From positions 3,906,001-3,970,000 of the forward strand of contig NZ_CP045178.1 of NCBI RefSeq assembly GCF_009296025.1: a stretch of 64,000 nt of DNA, in the 5' to 3' direction. The notes under the pieces are model-generated. The model had not been told where the DNA came from. It made no database searches and saw only the letters and a program-made list of their open reading frames with translations. A program made the translations under genes and the position numbers. This document shows positions 43,789 through 53,033 of the stretch, piece by piece. Numbering within the stretch: position 1 is the first letter of the stretch; every line of letters begins with the position of its first letter. The stretch is from Streptomyces tsukubensis. Its GTDB lineage: Bacteria; Actinomycetota; Actinomycetes; Streptomycetales; Streptomycetaceae.

Positions 43789-45447
43789 ATGGGTGAACGC
43801 ACGAGTACGCCCGGACCCGCATACGAGTGGGCCACGACGGAGTCCCGGACGGCGACAGAACCTCGGCCGCATACGACAGAACGCCGGCCCCGTACGACAG
43901 AACCTCGGTCACGTACGGCGGAACCCCGTATGACGAAAGGCCGGCGGAGAGTCGGACTCGCGCTCTGTCTGGCGACGATTCTGCTGGCCGTGCTCGACAG
44001 CAACATCGTCTCGGCCGCCACCATCCCGATCGTCCGCGATCTCGACCCCGTCCACGGGGTCGACAGAATTCCGTGGCTGATCAGCGGTTTTCAGCTGGCG
44101 GCGACGGCGGCCCTGCCGCTGTACGGCAGACTCTCCGACGTCTTCGGCGCCAAGAAGATCTTCGTCGCGGCGGTCGGAACGTTCCTGTTCGGCTCCGCGC
44201 TGTGCGGACTCGCCCAGACGATGGGTGAGTTGATCGCCGCCCGCTCCCTTCAAGGCGTCGGCGGCGGCGGGCTGATGAGCATCACCATGGTCGTACTGCA
44301 CCAGATGGGAGACCCCGAGGAGACGCCCGGAGCCGCCGCCGACGGGGGTCCTCGCGGTGGGGGCTCTCGCGGCGCGGGCATCGGGGGCATCGTCGCGGGC
44401 GGTGGGATGGCCCTGGGGCCGTGGATCGGCGGGCTCCTCTCCGACCACGTCGGCTGGCGCTGGATCTTCTACGTCAATCTCCCCGTCGGCCTCGCCGTGG
44501 TGGTCGCCGCGGTCATCGTGCTCAGACTGCCGACACACACCACCCGCGGGCCGATCGATTTTCTCGGCGCGGGACTGGCCGCCGCGTTCTGCACGGCTCT
44601 GCTGCTCGTACTGGAGTGGGGCGGCACTTCCTACGCCTGGTCCTCCCCCACTCTCCTCGGCCTGATGGCGGGCGCTGCCATCACCCTCGCGCTCTTCCTC
44701 CGGCGTCAGGCCACCACCGCGGAGCCCGTACTCCCGCTCTCCCTCTTCAAAGTGGCCGCGCTGCGGACCGGATTCGCCATGCAGGGGCTGGTCGGCGTCG
44801 CCATGGTCGGGACGATCATCTACGTGATGATCTACCTCCAAGTCGTACGAGGTATCGGCTCGTCGGCCGCCGGGCTCCACCTGCTCCCGATGGCAGCCGG
44901 GATGACGGCCAGCGGGCTTCTCTCGGGGCGCCTGGGTACGGCGGCGTGGACGCGGAAACACTTCCTCGTCTGCGGCACGGTGGTCTCGACCGTCGCGCTC
45001 GCCCTCCTCGCGACGACCGGGCCCGACACCGGTCTGTGGCAGATCCGCGCCGCGCTGCTGCTGATGGGGATCGGCTTCGGGCAGCTCGTCGGCAAGCTCG
45101 TCCAGCTCGCGCAGGAGACCGCACCCCGCGGTCAACTCGGCGTCGCCACCACGGGGATCAGGCTCTTCCAGACCCTGGGCGCGGCGGGCGGCACCGCTGT
45201 CTTCGGCTCCGTACTCAGCAGGGTCTACGCGGCTGACGGGCCCGGCGGCTCCACCAGCGCCGTCGCGAAGCTGACCGGCGCCGACCGGGCACAGGCCATC
45301 AACGCCTTCGTGCACGGGGTCGACATCGTCTTCCTCTGCACGGCGGGGGTGATGGCGATCACGGTCGTACTCGCGCTGCGGCTGCCGGGGCGCGGTGCGA
45401 CCGGCGCCGGGGTGGAGGCGGGGACGGCAACGACACCGCTTCGCTAA
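43789..45447 (+). CDS. DHA2-family MFS drug-efflux transporter
   Basis: 552 residues, 14 predicted transmembrane helices. A disordered Thr/Arg/Glu-rich tail (~45 residues, repeats of RTTEPR) precedes the first helix (LCLATILLAVLDSNIVSAAT). Motif A GRLSDVFGAKK follows helix 2; RSLQGVGGGGLMS and the motif C region MALGPWIGGLLSDHVGWRWIF place it with EmrB/QacA proton antiporters. An inserted Gly-rich loop (PGAAADGGPRGGGSRGAG) extends the helix 4-5 loop. ATG 43789 follows GGAGGGGG. Its stop is shared with the palindromic repeat that separates it from the convergent ArsR gene. Confidence 0.93.
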   Translation: MGERTSTPGPAYEWATTESRTATEPRPHTTERRPRTTEPRSRTAEPRMTKGRRRVGLALCLATILLAVLDSNIVSAATIPIVRDLDPVHGVDRIPWLISGFQLAATAALPLYGRLSDVFGAKKIFVAAVGTFLFGSALCGLAQTMGELIAARSLQGVGGGGLMSITMVVLHQMGDPEETPGAAADGGPRGGGSRGAGIGGIVAGGGMALGPWIGGLLSDHVGWRWIFYVNLPVGLAVVVAAVIVLRLPTHTTRGPIDFLGAGLAAAFCTALLLVLEWGGTSYAWSSPTLLGLMAGAAITLALFLRRQATTAEPVLPLSLFKVAALRTGFAMQGLVGVAMVGTIIYVMIYLQVVRGIGSSAAGLHLLPMAAGMTASGLLSGRLGTAAWTRKHFLVCGTVVSTVALALLATTGPDTGLWQIRAALLLMGIGFGQLVGKLVQLAQETAPRGQLGVATTGIRLFQTLGAAGGTAVFGSVLSRVYAADGPGGSTSAVAKLTGADRAQAINAFVHGVDIVFLCTAGVMAITVVLALRLPGRGATGAGVEAGTATTPLR

Positions 45448-45507
45448 GGGGTCCTTGCAACAGGGGAGTCCGATCAGGCCGCGGGGGCCCATATTGCAAG
45501 GACCCCT
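45447..45507. repeat. Palindromic intergenic repeat, copy A (also bidirectional terminator)
   Basis: Perfect 14-bp arms AGGGGTCCTTGCAA/TTGCAAGGACCCCT flank a 33-base loop. The loop contains a 26-27-base block beginning AGTCCGATCAGGCCGCGGG that recurs in copy B at 56186-56238. It exactly fills the gap between convergent stop codons. Confidence 0.8.
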
Positions 45508-46036
45508 AAGCGGGCCGCGCCGCCGTCAGGACGACCAGCAGCGGGACCACCCGGGGCGCGGGCACCTCGTACCGGCCCCGGCCAGGGGTGTGGAGCCATC
45601 CGGCGGCCGAGAGCTGGCGCAGATGGTGGTAGATCTGGCCCGTCGTGCCCAGTTCGTCGATCTCCGCGAGCGCCGCCGCCGTATGCCGGCCGCCGAGGAT
45701 CTCCCGCAACAGCCGCAGCCTGACCGGGTGGCCGAGCGCGGCGAAGACCTCGGCCGTCTCCGACCAGTCGGTGTCGAGTACGGCTTCGGTGGAGAGGCCG
45801 TACTGCCACTCGTACCGCTCCTCGTCGGCCAGCCGGACCGCGCCGGTGCAGAGCACACCGCCACCCTCCACACCCGCCTGGGCGTACAGCTCCTTCAGAC
45901 TGTCCAACGCCCAGAAGTCCCGTACCGGCTCCGGGTGTTCCCGATGGCCCGCGACCTCTCCCGGCAGGGGTCCGTTCGCACCCTCCAGCACGGCGAGTCG
46001 GCGTTCGAGGGCGACTACACGCTTCTCCAGATCCAT
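45506..46036 (-). CDS. ArsR-like winged-helix regulator
   Basis: 176 residues. An N-terminal coiled segment (MDLEKRVVALERRLAVLEG), then a linker domain, then the winged helix: FAALGHPVRLRLLREILGGR, AALAEIDELGTTGQIYHHLR, QLSAAGWLHTPGRGRYEV. No metal-binding cysteines of classical ArsR sensors are present; Cys63 is isolated. It may sense a small molecule or redox state. ATG 46036. A 16-bp palindrome lies 11 bases upstream, suggesting self-repression. Convergent with the MFS gene. Confidence 0.85.
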   Translation of the reverse strand: MDLEKRVVALERRLAVLEGANGPLPGEVAGHREHPEPVRDFWALDSLKELYAQAGVEGGGVLCTGAVRLADEERYEWQYGLSTEAVLDTDWSETAEVFAALGHPVRLRLLREILGGRHTAAALAEIDELGTTGQIYHHLRQLSAAGWLHTPGRGRYEVPAPRVVPLLVVLTAARPA

Positions 46037-46046
46037 GACCCCAACC

Positions 46047-46062
46047 TTACGTAATTACGTAA
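46047..46062. promoter_or_regulatory. Operator-like palindrome of the ArsR-type gene
   Basis: TTACGTAATTACGTAA is a perfect 16-bp palindrome that is also a direct repeat of TTACGTAA, in GC-rich surroundings and 11 bases upstream of the start codon. It is very likely bound by the regulator. Confidence 0.7.
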
Positions 46063-46189
46063 TACCTCACAAGACTGGATCCGACTTTACGGAATCCGGC
46101 CCTCGGACCGGAACCGGTCGGTCAGCCACGCCCGAGCCACCCCCGAACCGCTCCCGAACCGCTCCCGAACCGTCCCGGACAGCACCGAG

Positions 46190-46214
46190 CCCCCGCCCGG
46201 AAATCGGACGGGGG
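46190..46214 (-). terminator. Hairpin downstream of purL
   Basis: Ten-bp arms with one mismatch (CCCCCGCCCG/CGGACGGGGG) and a five-base loop, 33 bases after the purL stop. No T-run. Upstream of it, 46129-46178 is a tandem 11-bp repeat of CGAACCGCTCC type. Confidence 0.6.
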
Positions 46215-46246
46215 TTCGGCCCGGACTCGGTCAGAATCGGGAAGGG

Positions 46247-48496
46247 TCAGATCAGCAGTGCCGGGACGGTCGCCTCGTGCGCCGTACGCAGCTCGTTCAG
46301 GGGGAGCGCGAACTCACCCTGCACCTCCACCGCGTCACCGTCGACCACGCCGATCCGCGTGACCGGAAGCCCGCGCGCACCGCACATGTCGGTGAAACGC
46401 AGTTCCTCGCTGCGCGGCACGGAGACGACCGCGCGCCCCGCCGACTCCGAGAAGAGGAAGGTGAACGCGTCCAAGCCGTCGGGTACGACCAGCCTGGCGC
46501 CCTTCTCACCCAGCAGACACGACTCGATCACCGAGGTGACGAGGCCACCGTCCGACAGGTCGTGGGCCGCGTCGATCATGCCGTCACGGGAGGCGGAGAT
46601 CAGGATCTCCGCGAGCAGCCGCTCGCGCTCCAGGTCCACAGCGGGCGGCAGCCCACCGAGGTGGTCGTGGACGACCTCGGACCACGCGGAGCCGCCGAAC
46701 TCCTCCTTGGTGTCACCCAGGAGGTAGAGGAGCTGACCCTCCTCCTTGAACGCGACCGGCGTACGCCGGGCCACGTCGTCGATGACGCCGAGGACGGCGA
46801 CGACCGGCGTCGGGTGGATGGCCACCTCGCCCGTCTGGTTGTAGAGCGAGACGTTGCCGCCGGTCACCGGGGTACCGAGCTGCTGGCAGCCGTCGGCGAG
46901 ACCACGGATGGCCTCAGCGAACTGCCACATGACGGCCGGGTCCTCGGGCGAACCGAAGTTCAGGCAGTCGGAGACGGCGAGCGGCTTCGCACCGGTCGTC
47001 GCCACGTTCCGGTACGCCTCGGCCAGCGCGAGCTGCGCGCCGGCGTACGGGTCGAGCTTCGCGTACCGGCCGTTGCCGTCGGTCGCGAGGGCGACGCCGA
47101 GCCCCGACTCCTCGTCGACACGGATCATGCCGGAGTCCTCGGGCTGCGCGAGGACCGTGTTGCCCTGCACGAAGCGGTCGTACTGATCGGTGATCCAGGA
47201 CTTGGACGCCTGGTTCGGGGAGCTGATGACCTGGAGGACCTGGTCCTTCAGCTCGGCCGAGGACGCCGGACGCGGCAGCTTGCCCGCGTCGTCCGCCTGG
47301 AGGGCGTCCTGCCAGTCGGGGCGCGCCAGCGGACGCTCGTAGACCGGGCCGTCGTGGGCGACGGTCCGCGGGTCGACATCCACGATCTTCTCGCCCTGCC
47401 AGAAGATCTCAAGACGGTCGCCGTCGGTGACCTCACCGACGACGGTGGCGATGACGTCCCACTTCTCGCAGATCGCGAGGAACCGGTCGACCTTCTCCGG
47501 CTCGACCACCGCGCACATGCGCTCCTGCGACTCGCTCATGAGGATTTCCTCGGGCGTGAGCGTCGAGTCGCGCAGCGGCACGTCGTCGAGGGTGACGGTC
47601 ATGCCGCCGGAACCGTTCGACGCCAGCTCGGAGGTGGCGCAGGACAGTCCGGCCGCACCCAGGTCCTGGATACCGACGACCAGCTTCTCCGCGAACGCCT
47701 CAAGCGTGCACTCGATGAGCAGCTTCTCCTGGAAGGGGTCACCGACCTGTACGGCGGGGCGCTTGCTGGGCTTCGTCGCGTCGAAGGTCTCCGAAGCGAG
47801 GATCGAGGCGCCGCCGATGCCGTCGCCGCCCGTGCGGGCCCCGTAGAGGATGACCTTGTTGCCGGGTCCCGAGGCCTTGGCGAGGTGAATGTCCTCGTGC
47901 TTCATAACGCCAACAGCACCCGCGTTGACCAGCGGGTTTCCCTGATAGCAGGCGTCGAAGACGACCTCGCCGCCGATGTTCGGCAGGCCGAGGCAGTTGC
48001 CGTATCCGCCGATGCCGGCGACGACACCGGGCAGCACCCGCTTGGTGTCGGGGTGGTCCGCGGCGCCGAACCGCAGCGGGTCCACGACGGCGACCGGGCG
48101 CGCGCCCATCGCGATGATGTCGCGGACGATGCCTCCGACACCGGTCGCCGCGCCCTGGTAGGGCTCGACGTACGAGGGGTGGTTGTGCGACTCGACCTTG
48201 AAGGTGACCGCGTAGCCCTGGCCGACGTCGACGACTCCGGCGTTCTCACCGATGCCGACGAGCATGGCCTCGGACTCGGGGGCCTTCTCGCCGAACTGCC
48301 GCAGGTGGACCTTGCTGCTCTTGTACGAGCAGTGCTCCGACCACATCACGGAGTACATGGCCAGCTCCGCGCCCGTGGGGCGGCGGCCGAGGATCTCACG
48401 CACCCGCGCGTACTCGTCTTCCTTGAGGCCGAGTTCCTTCCAGGGCAGCGCGGTGTCGGGGGTCGCGGCGGCGTTCTCCACCGTGTCCAGGCTCAT
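46247..48496 (-). CDS. purL: Phosphoribosylformylglycinamidine synthase subunit PurL
   Basis: 749 residues, the small (three-protein) PurL. It uses ammonia delivered by PurQ to turn FGAR into FGAM with ATP. Blocks: [48 protein letters not shown]-like [50 protein letters not shown] and [15 protein letters not shown] 48496 overlaps the purQ stop by 4 bp; purS, purQ and purL form one operon read on the minus strand. Confidence 0.97.
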   Translation of the reverse strand: MSLDTVENAAATPDTALPWKELGLKEDEYARVREILGRRPTGAELAMYSVMWSEHCSYKSSKVHLRQFGEKAPESEAMLVGIGENAGVVDVGQGYAVTFKVESHNHPSYVEPYQGAATGVGGIVRDIIAMGARPVAVVDPLRFGAADHPDTKRVLPGVVAGIGGYGNCLGLPNIGGEVVFDACYQGNPLVNAGAVGVMKHEDIHLAKASGPGNKVILYGARTGGDGIGGASILASETFDATKPSKRPAVQVGDPFQEKLLIECTLEAFAEKLVVGIQDLGAAGLSCATSELASNGSGGMTVTLDDVPLRDSTLTPEEILMSESQERMCAVVEPEKVDRFLAICEKWDVIATVVGEVTDGDRLEIFWQGEKIVDVDPRTVAHDGPVYERPLARPDWQDALQADDAGKLPRPASSAELKDQVLQVISSPNQASKSWITDQYDRFVQGNTVLAQPEDSGMIRVDEESGLGVALATDGNGRYAKLDPYAGAQLALAEAYRNVATTGAKPLAVSDCLNFGSPEDPAVMWQFAEAIRGLADGCQQLGTPVTGGNVSLYNQTGEVAIHPTPVVAVLGVIDDVARRTPVAFKEEGQLLYLLGDTKEEFGGSAWSEVVHDHLGGLPPAVDLERERLLAEILISASRDGMIDAAHDLSDGGLVTSVIESCLLGEKGARLVVPDGLDAFTFLFSESAGRAVVSVPRSEELRFTDMCGARGLPVTRIGVVDGDAVEVQGEFALPLNELRTAHEATVPALLI

Positions 48497-49173
48497 GCGT
48501 TGACCAGCTTCTTCAGAATCGAGGTGAAGAACCCGAGACCGTCGGTACGCCCGGTCCCGATCAGCGGCTCGACGGCGTGTTCCGGGTGCGGCATGAGGCC
48601 GACGACGTTGCCCGCCTCATTGGTGACGCCCGCGATGTCCCGCAGCGAACCGTTGGGGTTGACGTCGAGGTAGCGGAAGACGACCCGGCCCTCGGCCTCA
48701 AGCGCGTCGAGGGTGCGTTCGTCGGCGACGTACCGCCCGTCGATGTTCTTGAGCGGGATGTGGATCTCCTGGCCGGCCGTGTAGTCGGAGGTCCAGGGGG
48801 TGCTCGCCGACTCCACGCGGAGCTTCTGCTCGCGGCAGACGAAGTGCCTGTGGTTGTTCTGGAGCATCGCGCCCGGCAGCAGGTGCGTCTCGGTCAGGAT
48901 CTGGAAGCCGTTGCAGATGCCGAGGACCGGCATACCGGCCCTGGCCCGCTCGATGACGGTCTCCATGACCGGCGAGAACCGGGAGATGGCACCGGCGCGG
49001 AGATAGTCGCCGTAGCTGAACCCGCCGGGCAGGACGACGGCGTCGACCTGGGCGAGGCTCTTGTCCTTGTGCCACAGCGGCACGGCTTCCGCGCCCGCGA
49101 CGCGGATGGCGCGCTGGGTGTCGCGGTCGTCGAGGGTGCCGGGGAAGGTGACGACTCCGATACGAGCGCTCAC
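48493..49173 (-). CDS. purQ: Phosphoribosylformylglycinamidine synthase subunit PurQ
   Basis: 226 residues, the class I glutaminase subunit. Catalytic Cys in [12 protein letters not shown], and His/Glu in [11 protein letters not shown]; oxyanion region [18 protein letters not shown]. Provides ammonia to PurL. ATG 49173 overlaps the purS stop by 4 bp, and its own stop overlaps purL, showing tight translational coupling. Confidence 0.97.
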   Translation of the reverse strand: MSARIGVVTFPGTLDDRDTQRAIRVAGAEAVPLWHKDKSLAQVDAVVLPGGFSYGDYLRAGAISRFSPVMETVIERARAGMPVLGICNGFQILTETHLLPGAMLQNNHRHFVCREQKLRVESASTPWTSDYTAGQEIHIPLKNIDGRYVADERTLDALEAEGRVVFRYLDVNPNGSLRDIAGVTNEAGNVVGLMPHPEHAVEPLIGTGRTDGLGFFTSILKKLVNA

Positions 49174-49421
49174 GAGCCCGACTCCACCTTGACGACGAAG
49201 TCCTCGATCACGGTGTTGGCGAGGAAGGTCTCCGCCATCTCCTGGATACGGGCGAGGGCCGAGTCGTCCACAGGCCCCTCCACCTCAAGTTCGAAACGCT
49301 TTCCCTGACGTACGTCGGAGATGCCCTCGAAACCGAGCCGCGGCAGCGCGCGCTGCACCGCCTGCCCCTGCGGGTCGAGGATCTCCGGCTTGAGCATGAC
49401 GTCGACTACGACGCGTGCCAC
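49170..49421 (-). CDS. purS: Phosphoribosylformylglycinamidine synthase subunit PurS
   Basis: 83 residues; the small bridging subunit between PurL and Pur[21 protein letters not shown] then [20 protein letters not shown] and an [20 protein letters not shown] tail are diagnostic. GTG 49421 is chosen because GGGAG sits five bases before it; GTG 49427 would overlap that site. Confidence 0.95.
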   Translation of the reverse strand: MARVVVDVMLKPEILDPQGQAVQRALPRLGFEGISDVRQGKRFELEVEGPVDDSALARIQEMAETFLANTVIEDFVVKVESGS

Positions 49422-49962
49422 TGGCACTCCCGGTGTGTGGTGCTGGGCTTTGAGCTGGTCCGTTCAGCGTACCCGGCCCAAATTTCTACGCGAGTAGACC
49501 GTTATCGGACGAGGTGACCGCGGTCACCAAGGGCACCGTGGATATCGCGGGCACTGCGGCTGTCTCGCGCACTGCGGGCACGGACCGCGCGGCGGACGCG
49601 GGACCGAGGCACGGCGGGCGCGCGGCGGACGGGGCGGGACCGAGAGGCGCGGCGGATCACAAGGCGGATCACAAGGCGGACCGCAAGGCCGATGGCGGGG
49701 CCCGCAGGAAAAATCCCGGGAAAAACGTGTGATCAACGAGGCACCAACAGCGACACCACATTGCACGCAAACACGCGGGCGGAATGAGATGGGCTTCCCA
49801 ATTCAATGCCTACCGCTGTACAAAGGAATCCGCTGGGAAAATGACATTCGACCAAAACAGCGGGAACGTCCGCACACCCGGATGTCAGCACCCGCTCACG
49901 CGGGCGGCCCCCAGGTCAGGACAGGTCAGAGCGGCCAAGCCGCAATGAAGGGACCGATATTC
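49422..49962. other. Divergent region between purS and lsr2
   Basis: 541 bases, no gene. The half next to lsr2 (49735-49870) is conspicuously AT-rich, which suits binding by Lsr2 itself. A 12-bp repeat GCGGATCACAAG occurs in tandem at about 49660-49695. Confidence 0.5.
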
Positions 49963-50280
49963 GTGGCGCAGCGTGTCGTGGTCACTCTCTATGACGACAT
50001 CGACGGCAAGGAAGCGGCGGAAACGGTCGCCTTCGGACTGGACGGCCGGTCCTACGAGATCGACCTCACCCAGGTCAATGCGAAGAAACTGCGCAAGGCC
50101 CTCGCCCCCTTCGTGGAGGCCGGCCGCAAGCGGTCGAGGTCCGGCAAGGCGTACCACCACACGTCCGTTACGCCCGACCCCGCCGCCGTACGCGCCTGGG
50201 CCAGGTCGAACCAGTTCGACGTGCCGCCGCGCGGCCGCATCCCGAAGAAGGTCTACGAGGCGTTCGAAGCCGCGCGCTGA
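49963..50280 (+). CDS. Lsr2-family nucleoid protein (LsrL-type paralogue)
   Basis: 105 residues. N-terminal oligomerisation domain AQRVVVTLYDDIDGKEAAET then VAFGLDGRSYEIDLTQVNAK; C-terminal DNA-binding domain AVRAWARSNQFDVPPRGRIP with the RGR clamp that enters AT-rich minor grooves. Lsr2 silences AT-rich, often acquired, genes including biosynthetic clusters. Streptomyces carry Lsr2 and a paralogue; the place beside the purSQL operon points to the paralogue. GTG 49963 follows AAGGGA; a longer upstream frame is not conserved. Confidence 0.92.
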   Translation: MAQRVVVTLYDDIDGKEAAETVAFGLDGRSYEIDLTQVNAKKLRKALAPFVEAGRKRSRSGKAYHHTSVTPDPAAVRAWARSNQFDVPPRGRIPKKVYEAFEAAR

Positions 50281-50677
50281 GGCGTGCGGCTCAGGTGGGG
50301 CGGCTCAGGTGGGGCGGCTGCGGTGAGGCCCGGCCCAGGTGGGCGCCTCAGGCGGGCGCGGCGCGGGCGTGGGGCTCAGATGTGGCCCTCAGGCGTGCTC
50401 CGGACCCTGCACGCGGGGCCGGGGGGGGTCCGCGTCCAGTGGGCCCCGGCGTCCGCGCGTCCCCGCGTCCATGAGCCCCTACGGGGAGGGGCCTCGGCCG
50501 CCCCAAGGGGGCCGGTCACGACGGGACCGCTCCCCGGACCGCGCCTGGCGGGCGTCCGGCCCGCACGGAGGCCGAGCCCCTCGCCGCGAACCGACTTGCG
50601 CAGCACCCCCGCTGATCAGCTAGAGTCTGGAGCACGCCGAGGGGCAAGGCCGAAAAGCCAAAGCCCCAAGGGGTCTT
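50281..50677. other. Gap between lsr2 and tRNA-Gly, no gene
   Basis: GC-rich with short direct repeats (GGTGGGGCGGCTCA at 50290-50320). It contains the tRNA-Gly promoter near 50596-50626. Confidence 0.5.
50596..50626 (+). promoter_or_regulatory. Promoter of tRNA-Gly(TCC)
   Basis: TTGCGC, 19-base spacer, TAGAGT, ending 51 bases before the tRNA. The same TAGAGT -10 hexamer precedes the next tRNA. Confidence 0.45.
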
Positions 50678-50749
50678 GCGGGTGTAGTTCAGTAGTAGAA
50701 CACCCCCTTTCCAAGGGGGAGGCGCAGTGTGCAATTCCTGTCACCCGCT
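50678..50749 (+). tRNA. tRNA-Gly, anticodon TCC
   Basis: 72 nt. Acceptor GCGGGTG/CACCCGC, anticodon stem CCCCC/GGGGG with loop TTTCCAA, discriminator T. The T-arm TTCCTG.../GCAATTCC is less regular than in the neighbours but folds. Confidence 0.92.
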
Positions 50750-50758
50750 CTGCATCGC

Positions 50759-50787
50759 TTCATCGGTCCTTATGGATCAGGTAGAGT
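50759..50787 (+). promoter_or_regulatory. Promoter of tRNA-Gly(GCC)
   Basis: TTCATC, 17-base spacer, TAGAGT, 39 bases upstream of the tRNA. Confidence 0.45.
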
Positions 50788-50826
50788 GTTGCGAGCGCCG
50801 ATCGGTGAAAGCCGTTCGGATGCGAT

Positions 50827-50899
50827 GCGGACGTAGCTCAGTTGGTAGAGCGCAACCTTGCCAAGGTTGAGGTCGCCAGTTCGAACCTGGTCGTCCGCT
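50827..50899 (+). tRNA. tRNA-Gly, anticodon GCC
   Basis: 73 nt. Acceptor GCGGACG/CGTCCGC, anticodon loop TTGCCAA, discriminator T. Identical to the copy at 55974-56046. Confidence 0.95.
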
Positions 50900-50906
50900 C
50901 AGTTGA

Positions 50907-50934
50907 ATCCCCCAGTACTTCGGTGCTGGGGGAT
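50907..50934 (+). terminator. Terminator with UUCG tetraloop
   Basis: Arms ATCCCCCAGTAC/GTGCTGGGGGAT closing a TTCG loop, then TTTT. Eight bases after tRNA-Gly(GCC). The following gap to 51123 has a 20-bp tandem repeat around CAGCTATCCGAGTCGGCC. Confidence 0.9.
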
Positions 50935-51123
50935 TTTCCGTTGGCCTCAGGCCCGCCGCCCCGCGTCGGCCCAGCTATCCGAGTCGGCCCTGCTATCCGA
51001 GTGGGCTCGGGTACCCGCTCCGCCCGGATACCCGCTTCAGCCCGCTACCCGACTGACATTTGTCATGCGCCTTCATGACAGTCCGCACTGACCCACCCGG
51101 CCGGTGGCGGGCAGGCTGAAATC

Positions 51124-52152
51124 ATGAACAGCACGAAGGACACCACGGACACCACGCGGGTGATCGATGTCACCGGCCTGCGCCGGGTGTACGGGGGCGG
51201 GTTCGAAGCGGTCAGGGGCGTCAGCTTCCATGTGAACCGCGGCGAGCTCTTCGCCCTGCTCGGCACCAACGGGGCGGGCAAGACCTCCACGGTCGAAGTC
51301 CTGGAGGGCCTCTCCGCCCCCGCGGGCGGGCAGGTCAGGATCCTCGGCCACGACCCGTACCGAGAACGCGCGGCCGTACGACCCCGGATCGGCGTGATGC
51401 TTCAGGAGGGCGGCTTCCCGGGAGAGCTGACCGTCGCCGAGACCGTACGTATGTGGGCGGGCTGCACCAGCGGGGCCAGACCGGCCGGGGAAGCCCTGGA
51501 CATCGTGGGGCTCGGCAAACGCTCCGACGTACGCGTCAAACAGCTGTCCGGCGGCGAGAAGCGCAGACTCGATCTGTCGCTGGCCCTGCTCGGCCGCCCC
51601 GAGATCCTCTTCCTCGACGAACCTTCGACGGGGCTGGACGCCGAAGGGCGCAGGGACACCTGGAAGTTGGTCCGCGAGCTGCGCGACAGCGGGACGACCG
51701 TACTGATGACCACCCACTACCTGGAAGAGGCGGAAGCACTCGCCGACCGGCTTGCGATCATGCACGAGGGACAGATCGCGGCTTCGGGCACCGTCGAGGA
51801 CGTCGTGGCCTCCCAGCCCTCGCAGATCTCCTTCAACCTCCCCGACGGGTACCTCCCCGGGGACCTGCCGCCGCTGCCCGCACTGGGCGTCAGCGGATAC
51901 GAGACGGCCGGCCGGAAAATAGTGCTGCGCACCCATGAACTGCAGCGCTCCGCCACGGAATTGCTGCTCTGGGCCCGCCAGGCCGGGATCGAGCTGCGGG
52001 GGCTCGATGTGCGCACCGCCTCGCTGGAGGAGGCGTTCCTGCGGATCGCCTCCGAGGCGGCGGACGGCGGCGAAGGCACGGACGATCCGGGCGGCCTTGC
52101 CGACGCTGTCAACGGGGCGGGGACCGGATCCATGACAGGAGTTGCACGATGA
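51124..52152 (+). CDS. ABC-2 exporter ATP-binding protein
   Basis: 342 residues. Walker A GTNGAGKTS, Q-loop LQEGGFP, signature LSGGEKRRLDL, Walker B ILFLDEPSTGLD, switch TTHYLEEAE. The C-terminal ~100 residues are a substrate-specific extension (VVASQPSQISFNLP onwards), as in drug or lipid exporters of the DrrA type. ATG 51124. It overlaps the permease gene by 4 bp (ATGA); a histidine kinase and response regulator follow on the same strand, so the exporter is probably under two-component control. Confidence 0.94.
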   Translation: MNSTKDTTDTTRVIDVTGLRRVYGGGFEAVRGVSFHVNRGELFALLGTNGAGKTSTVEVLEGLSAPAGGQVRILGHDPYRERAAVRPRIGVMLQEGGFPGELTVAETVRMWAGCTSGARPAGEALDIVGLGKRSDVRVKQLSGGEKRRLDLSLALLGRPEILFLDEPSTGLDAEGRRDTWKLVRELRDSGTTVLMTTHYLEEAEALADRLAIMHEGQIAASGTVEDVVASQPSQISFNLPDGYLPGDLPPLPALGVSGYETAGRKIVLRTHELQRSATELLLWARQAGIELRGLDVRTASLEEAFLRIASEAADGGEGTDDPGGLADAVNGAGTGSMTGVAR

Positions 52153-52973
52153 GTACGGCGACGAAGACAGGTCCCGGCGAAACGGCCCCGGCACGGGCGG
52201 CCGGGCCCACGACGACAGGGCGGGGTCGGATGACGGCCCTGGCGCGGGCGGAGCTGACGCTTCTCCTGCGCAGCAAGGGGACACTGTTCGCCGCGCTGGT
52301 GGTGCCGCTCGTCCTGCCGTTCAGTTTCCGTTCGGCCCTCGACGGGGTCGATCTGAAGGGCACCGGCCTCTCCCTCGGCACGGTTCTGCTGCCGACCGCG
52401 CTCGGCCTCTCGCTGGTCTTCGCCGTCTACACGTCGCTGACGACCATCTTTGTCGCCCGGCGCGAGGAGCTGGTCCTGAAGCGGCTGCGGACCGGCGAGG
52501 TCCGCGACCACGAGATCCTGGCGGGCACGGCCGTCCCGCCGCTCCTCATAGCCGTAGTGCAGTGCGTGGTGCTGGTGGCCGCCTGCATGGCTCTGCTCAA
52601 CACGGGCTCCCCGGCGGCGGCCCACCTCACCGTGGTGGGTCTGCTGCTCGGCATGGTGATCACCACGGCCCTGGCCGCGCTCACCGCCGCTCTCAGCAGG
52701 ACCGCGGAGACGGCGGCGGTCATGTCGATGCCGTTCCTGATGATCTCGCTGGCCGGCTCCGGCATGGTCATGCCCCTTGAGGTCATGCCCGACAAGCTGG
52801 CTGCCGTCTGCCAGATCCTGCCGCTGACACCGGTGATGACCCTCATCAGGGGTGGCTGGACAGGGCTGCTGAGCGGCGCGGAGACAGCGGGGGCGCTCGC
52901 CGCCGCGCTGGCTTGGGCCGCGGTCGCGGCGTTCGCTGTGCGACGGTGGTTCCGCTGGGAACCGCGGCACTGA
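52149..52973 (+). CDS. ABC-2 exporter permease
   Basis: 274 residues with six predicted helices in ABC-2 layout: LFAALVVPLVLPFSF, VLLPTALGLSLVFAVYTSLT, LLIAVVQCVVLVAACMALL, GLLLGMVITTALAALTAALS, MPFLMISLAGSGMVMPLEVM and a final GALAAALAWAAVAAFAV. Partner of the ATPase just upstream (4-bp overlap). Substrate unknown. Confidence 0.93.
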   Translation: MSTATKTGPGETAPARAAGPTTTGRGRMTALARAELTLLLRSKGTLFAALVVPLVLPFSFRSALDGVDLKGTGLSLGTVLLPTALGLSLVFAVYTSLTTIFVARREELVLKRLRTGEVRDHEILAGTAVPPLLIAVVQCVVLVAACMALLNTGSPAAAHLTVVGLLLGMVITTALAALTAALSRTAETAAVMSMPFLMISLAGSGMVMPLEVMPDKLAAVCQILPLTPVMTLIRGGWTGLLSGAETAGALAAALAWAAVAAFAVRRWFRWEPRH

Positions 52974-53033
52974 CACCGGACAACCGGCCGGAACCGGGAA
53001 GGCGCCGCCGAAGCGGACAGAGGTGCGGATCGA

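Noticed and set aside
46129..46178. 11-bp repeats downstream of purL considered as a regulatory array
   Set aside because: Short, imperfect and on the 3' side of both neighbouring genes; no reason beyond simple sequence.
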